Shown here in pieces: positions 1-4,449 of a stretch of DNA of 5,640 nt; position 1 is the first letter of the stretch, and each line of letters opens with the position of its first letter. Where the stretch lies: assembly GCA_900551985.1 (NCBI GenBank), contig URYG01000209.1, positions 1-5,640 on the forward strand, read 5' to 3'. The stretch is from an uncultured Prevotella sp. (GTDB taxonomy: Bacteria; Bacteroidota; Bacteroidia; Bacteroidales; Bacteroidaceae). Below the pieces are notes generated by a model. The model did not search any database. It was not told the origin of the DNA and was given only the letters and a program-made list of their open reading frames with translations. Position numbers and translations under genes: made by a program.

Positions 1-11
1 CTGCCATTATA

Positions 12-55
12 CCCAGGGCGATGCCCTGGGCTAAGAGCTTTTGGGCCTTCAGCCC
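12..55. repeat. REP-like double hairpin element
   Basis: Two adjacent GC-rich inverted repeats stand out from the A/T-rich surroundings. CCCAGGGC (12-19) pairs perfectly with GCCCTGGG (23-30) over a 3-nt loop, and GGGC (43-46) pairs with GCCC (52-55) over CTTCA. Paired short hairpins of this type, with 'gccctggg...gggcttcagccc' wording, occur as dispersed intergenic repeats in Bacteroidota genomes and resemble REP elements mobilised by Y1/RAYT transposases. That family assignment comes from memory of such genomes. No transposase is visible here. It may also act as a transcript end for a gene lying to the left of the window. Confidence 0.6.
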
Positions 56-94
56 GTTCTTGAACCACATACGAAACTTGAGTGAGTTAAAAAA

Positions 95-331
95 TGAACG
101 GAGGTGAAAAAGTGAACGAGGTGAATGGTGAACAAGGTGAATCACACGCTTTTCCAACTCTATCAATACATTTCATCTGAAAAGAGATAGTAGTAGCTAC
201 GCGCGTACATTATTATATAAGATATTCTTAATAATAAATCCTTTTGCAGGTATCCGTTTTCCATCAAATTCACCAAATTCACCGTTCACCTCGTTCACTT
301 CGTTCACTTTTTCCATACCTCCATTCACCTT
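95..331. repeat. Opposed arrays of GTGAAc repeats forming a long inverted repeat
   Basis: The left arm carries TGAA cores at 95, 105, 113, 122, 129 and 138. The right arm carries the complement, TTCAC, at 269, 278, 285, 294, 303 and 324. Reading outward from the spacer, both arms show the same 9-7-9 spacing. The best-matching segments, 112-142 and 268-298, are reverse complements at 27 of 31 positions. The 125-bp spacer is A/T-rich and contains the perfect palindrome TACGCGCGTA (199-208), almost on the dyad axis (205), plus an imperfect A/T hairpin at 211-235. Function is unknown; a protein-binding array, a cruciform or a recombination site are all possible. Confidence 0.7.
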
Positions 332-358
332 TGCTCCCTCTCCCCCTCCTCGCCCCTT

Positions 359-424
359 TTCCTACGTCGCCACATAGCAATTCCTGCGTCGCCACGTAAT
401 ATTTCCTACGTCGCCACGCAGGAA
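359..424 (+). repeat. Three 22-bp iterons
   Basis: TTCCTACGTCGCCAC occurs at 359-373 and 403-417, and TTCCTGCGTCGCCAC at 381-395. The spacing is exactly 22 bp, with 7-bp variable tails. The third unit is itself nearly palindromic: TTCCTACGT at 403 against ACGCAGGAA ending at 424. Its right half is a perfect complement of the start of unit 2. A 22-bp period is close to two helical turns, so all copies would face the same side of the DNA, as expected of iteron or operator binding sites. No binding protein can be named. Confidence 0.7.
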
Positions 425-463
425 ATGGCAGCTCTATTGAAGGGGATTTCATGCCTCATATCA

Positions 464-507
464 CAACTGCCGGGACAAGGCGATTCAACTGCCGGGACAA
501 CTATTGC
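464..507 (+). promoter_or_regulatory. Tandem 22-bp operator-like repeats abutting a promoter
   Basis: CAACTGCCGGGACAA occurs identically at 464-478 and 486-500, again with a 22-bp period but with a sequence unrelated to the iterons at 359-424. The second copy ends 3 bp before the TTG of the predicted -33 box (504-506). This is where an activator contacting polymerase, or a repressor, would bind. A partial copy (GCTGCCGGG) recurs in the leader near 565. The operator role is inferred from position and spacing only. Confidence 0.5.
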
Positions 508-534
508 ATTTCGCCCAAAAATGTTGTATCTTTG
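504..534 (+). promoter_or_regulatory. Bacteroidota-type promoter of the smalltalk/HU-like unit
   Basis: TATCTTTG at 527-534 matches the Bacteroidota -7 consensus TAnnTTTG. A TTG at 504-506, 20 bp upstream, fits the -33 element. Transcription would begin near 540, giving a leader of about 115 nt before the ATG at 656. The leader opens with a hairpin, CAATGA (541-546) with TCATTG (550-555). It also contains GGCAG (572-576) able to pair with CTGCC (590-594), so it is probably folded. No known riboswitch class is recognised. Confidence 0.7.
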
Positions 535-655
535 CATCGTCAATGAAACTCATTGGTGGGGCTCGCTGCCGGGCAGGATACCGCGGAACTGCCATGGAAG
601 GCGACGCCCGATACAGAAACTGGATTATTCACTAAAAAGAAAGGAATGAAAAGAA

Positions 656-748
656 ATGAAAAAGGAAACTTGGAAATCAATTCTGCAGATCATCGTGACT
701 GTACTCACTGCACTCTGCACATCACTCGGAGTTACGAGCTGCATGTAG
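656..748 (+). CDS. Smalltalk-family micro-protein (30 aa)
   Basis: This 30-residue frame begins MKKETWKSILQII, runs into a hydrophobic stretch with VTVLTALCTSLG, and ends VTSCM. The layout is a short basic N-terminus, one membrane-spanning or signal-like helix (about residues 8-25) and a Cys one residue before the end. It matches my recollection of the Bacteroidota family annotated as 'smalltalk protein', tiny proteins commonly encoded beside long HU-like DNA-binding proteins and often near an N-acetylmuramoyl-L-alanine amidase; the HU-like neighbour is present here. The ATG follows an A-rich stretch (aaaagaaATG), usual for the phylum. Overlapping frames covering 425-777 lack any such match. 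The function of the family is unknown. The terminal 'TSC' looks like a vestigial lipobox, but nothing would remain after cleavage, so lipoprotein processing is doubtful. It is probably co-transcribed with the gene at 852. Confidence 0.85.
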   Translation: MKKETWKSILQIIVTVLTALCTSLGVTSCM

Positions 749-749
749 T

Positions 750-774
750 GCTCGAATCTATCACGATATCGAGC
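750..774 (+). other. Intercistronic hairpin between smalltalk and HU-like genes
   Basis: GCTCGA (750-755) pairs with TCGAGC (769-774) across a 13-nt loop, starting two bases after the smalltalk stop codon. No T-tract follows, so it is not a normal terminator. It may stabilise or process the transcript ahead of the HU-like gene. The remaining sequence to 851 is A/T-rich and has no TAnnTTTG box, which supports read-through from the promoter at 504-534. Confidence 0.4.
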
Positions 775-851
775 TAGTCTGAAACTGAATTAACCACTGA
801 AATCGAGTTTATTAAAATTTAAATTATTCACTTTAAAAAACTATTTGAATT

Positions 852-1448
852 ATGGGTATCAAAGTAAAAGCTATCGAGCGCAACGTCGCTTTTGAGAAGG
901 GTAAGCAGAAGTGGGCATACGTTATGCAGGCAGACCTCTACGGTCAGCTTACCCAGAGTAAGGTTATCGAGGAAGCTGCCGTACGCAGCGGACTCGCCAA
1001 GCAGGTAATCAACGCAGCCTGGGGCGCCATCGGAGCAGTCATCACCGCATGGGCCACCGAGGGTCACTCCGTAGCTGTGCCGGGACTCGGATCCCTCCGA
1101 TTCGGTCTGAACTCTACCGCCGTAGAGGATGTGAACAAGGTGAGCAGCTCGCTCATCAACCGCCGCTACATCATCTTCGTGCCTAACGCCGACATCAAGG
1201 AGGAACTCGCCAAGACCAGCGTCAACATCACCTGCTACGACCGCAACGGCAAGATCGTGAAGCAGGTTACCTCTGCCGACAAGAACGACACCGGGGAGGG
1301 TGACAACAAGGACAACACCAGCCAGGGAGGTGGAACTTCGCAGGGCGGAGGTACCAACCAGGGAGGTGATTCCAACCCGGGAGGTGACACCAGCCAGGGT
1401 GGCGGTTCTACCGATGGCGATGGTAACGGCGACAATGTAGATTTCTAA
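852..1448 (+). CDS. Long HU-like DNA-binding protein with Gly-rich tail (HU-HIG type)
   Basis: The product has 198 residues, about twice the length of classical HU. Residues 1-125 resemble the HU-related proteins of Bacteroidota (family 'HU_rel', also described as HU fused to wHTH, Ig or Gly-rich motif): an N-terminal extension, 'MQADLYGQLTQSKVIEEAA', a helical segment around 33-70, and the conserved turn 'VPGLGSLRFGL' (76-86) leading to the DNA-clasping arm with RR at 104-105. After a linker, residues 156-185 are five six-residue repeats (TSQGGG, TSQGGG, TNQGGD, SNPGGD, TSQGGG). An acidic end rich in G, D and N follows, finishing in NVDF. The protein should bind and bend DNA as a dimer; the tail is probably disordered. 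It lies 103 bp downstream of the smalltalk gene, probably on the same transcript. It is too divergent to be called hupA/hupB. The family assignment is firm, the biological role is not. Confidence 0.9.
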   Translation: MGIKVKAIERNVAFEKGKQKWAYVMQADLYGQLTQSKVIEEAAVRSGLAKQVINAAWGAIGAVITAWATEGHSVAVPGLGSLRFGLNSTAVEDVNKVSSSLINRRYIIFVPNADIKEELAKTSVNITCYDRNGKIVKQVTSADKNDTGEGDNKDNTSQGGGTSQGGGTNQGGDSNPGGDTSQGGGSTDGDGNGDNVDF

Positions 1449-1490
1449 AAACAATTTAGATTTCTAAAAACATTGTAGATCTCTAAAATC
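1434..1490 (+). repeat. Three 19-bp tandem repeats across the HU-like stop codon
   Basis: Unit 1 (1434-1452, AATGTAGATTTCTAAAAAC), unit 2 (1453-1471) and unit 3 (1472-1490) are exactly 19 bp each. Units 1 and 2 differ at one position, and unit 3 differs slightly more. Unit 1 contains the last codons and the TAA of the HU-like gene. Because 19 is not a multiple of three, the TAAs at 1446, 1465 and 1484 fall in three different frames. This looks like slippage-type duplication of the gene's 3' end. Confidence 0.8.
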
Positions 1491-1493
1491 ATC

Positions 1494-1551
1494 AAGGTGT
1501 GCCAGATCACAAGGAAGTGAGTCTGGCGCACCTTCTTTTTTTGTCTTTTTC
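1494..1551 (+). terminator. Rho-independent terminator of the HU-like unit
   Basis: AAGGTGTGCCAGA (1494-1506) pairs with TCTGGCGCACCTT (1522-1534), 12 Watson-Crick pairs plus one G-T. An inner TCAC/GTGA stem (1507-1510 with 1517-1520) and an AAGGAA loop extend it. T-rich tracts follow at 1536-1542 and 1546-1550. Confidence 0.9.
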
Positions 1552-1605
1552 TCCTCAAAAATGGTCTTTTTGGAAAAACCTCATTCTTTATTCAAGTTTT
1601 TTTCG

Positions 1606-1613
1606 TAACTTTG
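1606..1613 (+). promoter_or_regulatory. -7 promoter box upstream of the phosphoesterase gene
   Basis: TAACTTTG matches TAnnTTTG, with transcription expected near 1619 and a leader of about 50 nt before the ATG at 1669. No clear TTTG-like -33 box sits at the usual spacing (around 1582-1586), so the promoter may be weak or activator-dependent. I saw no convincing Fur-type inverted repeat around it. Confidence 0.6.
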
Positions 1614-1668
1614 CACGCGAAATCAATAGACTAGATTATTAATATGTATTTAAAATAAGGTATAAGAT

Positions 1669-2487
1669 ATGAAATCTCACATCAAAATTTATCTACTTGT
1701 CTGTATCGCCGCCCTGCTCCTTACGGGCTGCGATACCGTATTCGATGTTCACCCTTACGATGTTCGCATAAAGGGCGAAACCAATCTGAATGCCAAGAAC
1801 ATACAGAAGATAGAGCAGAAGGTGAAGAGCAAGGATACCATCCGGTTTGCCGTGATCAGCGACAGCCACCAGTGGCTCGACGACCTGCAGAAGGCTGTAA
1901 ATGACATCAACAGCCGGAAGGACAGCATCGACTTCGTGATCCACTGCGGCGACATCTCCGACTTCGGGGCTACCCGCGAGATGAAGTGGACTCGGGAGAA
2001 AATGCAGAAACTCAAGATGCCTTCGGTGGTGCTGCTGGGCAACCACGACTGTCTGGGAACGGGCAACCAGACGTATGAGGCCATCTACGGCGACCCCGAC
2101 TTCAGCTTCATCGCCGGAAAGGTGAAGTTCGTTTGCCTCAACACCAATGCCATCGAGTACGACTACTCCCGTCCGGTGCCTAACTTCGACTTCATGGAGG
2201 CGGAACGCTCTGCCGATTCGCTCGACTTCGACCGCACCGTTGTGTGCATGCATGCAGCTCCCTACTCCGAGCAGTTTAACAATAACGTAGCGAAGGTATT
2301 CAATTATTACATCCACGAGTTTCCTCGCCTGCTGTTCTGCCTCGATGGTCACGGCCATCATACCCGGAAGGAAGACCTTTACAACAACGGCACCCTGTTT
2401 TATATGGCGAGCAGCGTACACTTCCGAGAATATTACATTATCACCATCACACCAAAGGATTATCATGTTGAAGTCATCGATTTTTAA
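1669..2487 (+). CDS. Calcineurin-like metallophosphoesterase lipoprotein
   Basis: The 272-residue product starts with a lipoprotein signal: basic MKSHIK, a hydrophobic core, and the lipobox LTGC with the acylated Cys at 21. It is therefore an envelope lipoprotein, periplasmic or outer-membrane anchored. The mature part carries all metal-binding motifs of the calcineurin-like phosphoesterase fold in order: D65-S-H67, G94-D95, G124-N-H-D127, H195 in MHAAP, and G227-H-G-H230. The dinuclear metal site is thus complete and the enzyme should be active. The substrate cannot be deduced; family members hydrolyse phosphomonoesters, phosphodiesters or pyrophosphates. The start is the ATG that gives a proper signal peptide. 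The last 23 bp overlap the next gene, which suggests translational coupling and a shared envelope role with it. Confidence 0.9.
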   Translation: MKSHIKIYLLVCIAALLLTGCDTVFDVHPYDVRIKGETNLNAKNIQKIEQKVKSKDTIRFAVISDSHQWLDDLQKAVNDINSRKDSIDFVIHCGDISDFGATREMKWTREKMQKLKMPSVVLLGNHDCLGTGNQTYEAIYGDPDFSFIAGKVKFVCLNTNAIEYDYSRPVPNFDFMEAERSADSLDFDRTVVCMHAAPYSEQFNNNVAKVFNYYIHEFPRLLFCLDGHGHHTRKEDLYNNGTLFYMASSVHFREYYIITITPKDYHVEVIDF

Positions 2488-3205
2488 GTTCAGTATATGG
2501 GCGCTCCTCCTGCTATCGGCAGGCACTACGGCAAGCGCCGGAAGGGAGAAAACAGAAACGGATTCCATCGCAGGCATTCCGAATATCAAAGCTACAGAGA
2601 TAGCCCCGACAGCATCTCCCGAATCTCCAGAAGATTCCCTCACCCGATACGACAGGCATATTCTACGCTATCGCAAACACTGGGATGTGCTGATGCCTAC
2701 GCAGAGCGTGATTCAGACCTGCGGCAACATGGGTATCATCTCGCTGGGTATCGGATGGGATTACGGCAAGAGAAGCCAGTGGGAGACGCATCTGCTCTTC
2801 GGCATCGTTCCGAAATATGATTCGGATGAAGTAAAAATGACAATCACGCTGAAGGAGAACTTCATTCCCTGGCGAAAGGACTGGGGAAAAGGATGGCAGT
2901 TTGAACCCCTGGAGTGCACGCTGTACCTGAACACGGTATTGGGTCACGATTTCTGGACCAAGCAGCCTACCAAATATGAGAGCGGATATTATCCCTTCTC
3001 TACCCGAATCCGCCCGAATCTGGGATTTGGCGAGCGGTTTACGTATCAGATTCCGAACAACAGGCGCAAGCGTGTGAAGAGCCTCACGCTCTTCTATGAG
3101 TTGAGCACGAACGATATCTATTTCATGCGGTTCTACCGCAACGGCAATGCCGGTTTCTGGGATGTCTTCGGACTATCGTTTGGTGCAAAAATGCAGATAC
3201 TATAA
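2465..3205 (+). CDS. Secreted, probable outer-membrane beta-barrel protein, family not recognised
   Basis: I chose the ATG at 2465 rather than the longer in-frame ATG at 2345, because 2465 starts a clean signal peptide (MLKSSIFKFSIWALLLLSAG) with a probable cleavage site A23-S-A25 before G26. The resulting 246-residue protein overlaps the upstream gene by 23 bp. After a polar, Pro/Ser-rich linker (about 26-60), the rest alternates aromatic and polar residues in short strand-like runs ('GIISLGIGWDYG', 'WETHLLFGIVP', 'GFGERFTYQI', 'LTLFYELSTNDIYFMRF', 'FWDVFGLSFGAKMQIL'). These look like beta-barrel strands of an outer-membrane protein, ending in a strand at the C-terminus. I do not recognise a named family. 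Pairing with a phosphoesterase lipoprotein suggests a job in lipid or envelope modification, which is inference only. The gene probably shares the promoter near 1606. Confidence 0.75.
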   Translation: MLKSSIFKFSIWALLLLSAGTTASAGREKTETDSIAGIPNIKATEIAPTASPESPEDSLTRYDRHILRYRKHWDVLMPTQSVIQTCGNMGIISLGIGWDYGKRSQWETHLLFGIVPKYDSDEVKMTITLKENFIPWRKDWGKGWQFEPLECTLYLNTVLGHDFWTKQPTKYESGYYPFSTRIRPNLGFGERFTYQIPNNRRKRVKSLTLFYELSTNDIYFMRFYRNGNAGFWDVFGLSFGAKMQIL

Positions 3206-3237
3206 AGGGATGGGGGATTTAAAAAGTGAAAAAAAAG

Positions 3238-3663
3238 ATGGAAACAGAAGAGATTATTCATAAGCTGGAGGCGAAGGGCATCAAGCCCACCTCCAACCGC
3301 ATACTGGTAATGAAGACTCTGGCGAATGAGCAGAATCCGCTGAGTCTGAAGGATTTGGAGCTGAAGATGGTGTCGATGGACAAGTCGAGCATCTTCCGCA
3401 CGCTGACGCTCTTTCTGGAGCATGATGCCGTTCATGCCTTCGAGGATGGAAGGGGGGTATTGAACTACGAACTGTGTGAGGAGGAGGGAGAGTGTGATCA
3501 TCATGATGGTCATATTCATTTCTACTGCGAATCGTGCCACCGTTCGTTCTGTATGGAGGATATTCATATTCCGAGTTTTGAATTGCCGGAAGGATTCTAT
3601 CCCCACTCCGTCTCCTTCGTCATCAAGGGAGAATGCCCTGAGTGTAGGAAGAGGCATCGCTGA
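3238..3663 (+). CDS. Fur-family metal-dependent transcriptional repressor
   Basis: The start is taken as ATG 3238 (141 aa); an in-frame GTG at 3226 would add MKKK (145 aa, numbering used here) and cannot be excluded. The N-terminal winged helix includes 'LEAKGIKPTSNRILVMKTL' and a recognition helix 'SSIFRTLTLFLEH' (54-66), the counterpart of the S-T-V-Y-R-T-L of Fur proteins. The C-terminal dimerisation and metal domain has HHDGHIH (92-98), C101-E-S-C104 and C137-P-E-C140 (two CxxC pairs for structural zinc), plus H127 in 'PHSV'. Three more Cys (84, 90, 109) are present. Whether it senses iron, zinc, manganese or peroxide is unclear, so no symbol is given. It follows the barrel gene by 20-32 bp, so it is probably the last gene of that operon and may regulate it. 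Confidence 0.88.
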   Translation: METEEIIHKLEAKGIKPTSNRILVMKTLANEQNPLSLKDLELKMVSMDKSSIFRTLTLFLEHDAVHAFEDGRGVLNYELCEEEGECDHHDGHIHFYCESCHRSFCMEDIHIPSFELPEGFYPHSVSFVIKGECPECRKRHR

Positions 3664-3730
3664 AAGCAATGCCTATTTTAAAAAAGAGGCATAACTGAAA
3701 GCAATGCCTCTTCTTTTTGAAGAGGCATTG
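3661..3730 (+). repeat. 35-bp duplicated stop region with hairpins after the Fur-family gene
   Basis: TGAAAGCAATGCCT, which begins with the stop codon of the Fur-family gene, occurs at 3661-3674 and again at 3696-3709. The first copy forms a small hairpin, ATGCCT (3669-3674) with AGGCAT (3687-3692). The second forms a perfect 12-bp hairpin, CAATGCCTCTTC (3702-3713) with GAAGAGGCATTG (3719-3730), with a TTTTT loop. Neither is followed by a T-tract, so the actual terminator is the next structure downstream. A role in protecting the mRNA 3' end is possible. Confidence 0.65.
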
Positions 3731-3734
3731 AAAC

Positions 3735-3778
3735 AAAAAAAGCTCCGAAGAAAGATGAACTTCTTCGGAGCTTTTTTT
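3735..3778. terminator. Perfect bidirectional terminator between the Fur-family gene and tRNA-Lys
   Basis: AAAAAAAGCTCCGAAGAA (3735-3752) and TTCTTCGGAGCTTTTTTT (3761-3778) form a perfect 18-bp stem with an 8-nt loop. It has A-runs on one side and T-runs on the other, so it works on both strands. On the + strand it ends the phosphoesterase/barrel/Fur unit. On the - strand it begins two bases beyond the tRNA 3' end. Confidence 0.93.
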
Positions 3779-3779
3779 G

Positions 3780-3852
3780 TACACCCTTAGGGATTCGAAC
3801 CCTAGACCCACTGATTAAGAGTCAGTTGCTCTACCAACTGAGCTAAGGGTGC
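3780..3852 (-). tRNA. tRNA-Lys (anticodon CTT)
   Basis: The - strand folds as a complete 73-nt tRNA. The acceptor stem is GCACCCT (3852-3846) with AGGGTGT (3787-3781), including one G-T pair at the end, and the discriminator base is A (3780). The D-arm reads AGCTCAGTTGGTAGAGC. The anticodon stem is ACTGA/TCAGT with loop CTCTTAA, so the anticodon is CTT at 3819-3817 and reads AAG (Lys). The T-arm contains GTTCGAATC. CCA is not encoded and must be added after transcription, as usual in this phylum. It stands alone between a - strand promoter and a bidirectional terminator. Confidence 0.96.
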
Positions 3853-3891
3853 AGCAAGCTTGGCATTTGAGTTATTTCTCAAAAGCGGGTG

Positions 3892-3923
3892 CAAAGGTAC
3901 TGCTTTTTTCTGAAACCACCAAA
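3892..3923 (-). promoter_or_regulatory. Promoter of tRNA-Lys
   Basis: On the - strand, TACCTTTG (3899-3892) fits the -7 box TAnnTTTG and TTTG (3923-3920) fits the -33 box. The spacing is 20 bp, the same as the smalltalk promoter. Transcription would start about 30-35 nt before the tRNA, leaving a short 5' leader for RNase P. Confidence 0.75.
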
Positions 3924-3993
3924 TTTTTCGGCAACTTTTTTCTTTTTTATGCGCATTTTTCTGATTTTCCATACATTTTCAAGAGAAAAAGTG

Positions 3994-4001
3994 TATCTTT
4001 G
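3994..4001 (+). promoter_or_regulatory. -7 promoter box for the DUF486 gene
   Basis: TATCTTTG matches TAnnTTTG and lies 24 bp before the ATG at 4026, giving a leader of roughly 20 nt with no room for a riboswitch. A good -33 TTTG is not visible at the usual 19-21 bp spacing. It is back-to-back with the tRNA promoter at 3892-3923. Confidence 0.65.
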
Positions 4002-4025
4002 CAGCCACTTATACATTAATTAAAT

Positions 4026-4394
4026 ATGAACGGAATATACACTATCCTGCTCCTCGTGCTGAGCAACATCTTCATGACGCTCGCATGGTATGGACATCTC
4101 AAACTCCAGCAGACGGGCACCAGCAGCAACTGGCCGCTCATCGGAGTCATCGCCTTCAGTTGGGCGATCGCCTTCTTCGAATACTGCTGTCAGGTACCAG
4201 CCAACCGCATCGGATTCATCGACAACGGCGGTCCATTCAATCTGGTACAGCTCAAAGTGATACAAGAGTGCGTGTCGCTCATCGTCTTCGCCATCATCGC
4301 CAACATCCTCTTCCAGGGGCAGGGCCTGCATTGGAATCACTTTGCCGCATTCGTCTGCCTCATCGCTGCCGTTTATTTCGTCTTCATGAAATAG
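4026..4394 (+). CDS. DUF486 / DMT-superfamily small membrane protein
   Basis: This 122-residue protein has four hydrophobic helices: about 4-22, 36-55, 77-96 and 103-121. Family landmarks of DUF486 (a small member of the drug/metabolite transporter superfamily) are visible: W21-Y-G-H-L-K26 after helix 1, 'AFSWAIAFFEYCCQVPANRIG' straddling helix 2 (43-63), and 'LKVIQE' at 76-81. The length equals the family norm, so the gene is intact. Members are half-size transporters expected to work as dimers in the inner membrane; the substrate is unknown. The ATG follows an A/T-rich stretch and the promoter box at 3994. The next gene starts 55 bp later with no terminator or -7 box between, so co-transcription with metY is likely. 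Confidence 0.88.
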   Translation: MNGIYTILLLVLSNIFMTLAWYGHLKLQQTGTSSNWPLIGVIAFSWAIAFFEYCCQVPANRIGFIDNGGPFNLVQLKVIQECVSLIVFAIIANILFQGQGLHWNHFAAFVCLIAAVYFVFMK

Positions 4395-4449
4395 ATGAAG
4401 GTTACTCAGAAAGAAGAACAATTATAACTACATAAAATAATAACCGACA

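Noticed and set aside
359..507. CRISPR array
   Set aside because: Repeats of 15 bp with 7-bp spacers and a 22-bp period are far too short and few, and no cas genes are present.
425..777. Two overlapping + strand frames of 74 codons (425-649 and 553-777)
   Set aside because: They run through the repeats, the promoter and the smalltalk gene in other frames, have no domain-like composition, and are better explained as chance open frames.
828..1454. - strand frame of 208 codons opposite the HU-like gene
   Set aside because: The + strand frame matches the HU-related family, and the antisense frame has a low-complexity, shadow-type composition.
1606..1668. Fur box at the phosphoesterase promoter
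   Set aside because: A/T-rich sequence such as aatcaatagactagatt shows only 4-bp half-sites, too weak to claim an operator.
2345..2464. Longer start for the barrel gene at ATG 2345
   Set aside because: It would add 40 residues without signal features and extend the overlap with the phosphoesterase to 143 bp. The ATG at 2465 begins a proper signal peptide.
1693..2643. 316-codon frame on the - strand
   Set aside because: It is antisense to the phosphoesterase and barrel genes, whose motifs and signal peptides are clear on the + strand. Its His/Val-rich composition is typical of an antisense shadow.
3133..3669. 178-codon frame on the - strand
   Set aside because: It is antisense to the Fur-family gene and the end of the barrel gene and has no recognisable motif.
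4395..4449. SAM-type riboswitch before metY
   Set aside because: The 55-bp gap is A/T-rich and has no conserved stems or terminator; the leader before the DUF486 gene is also only about 20 nt.
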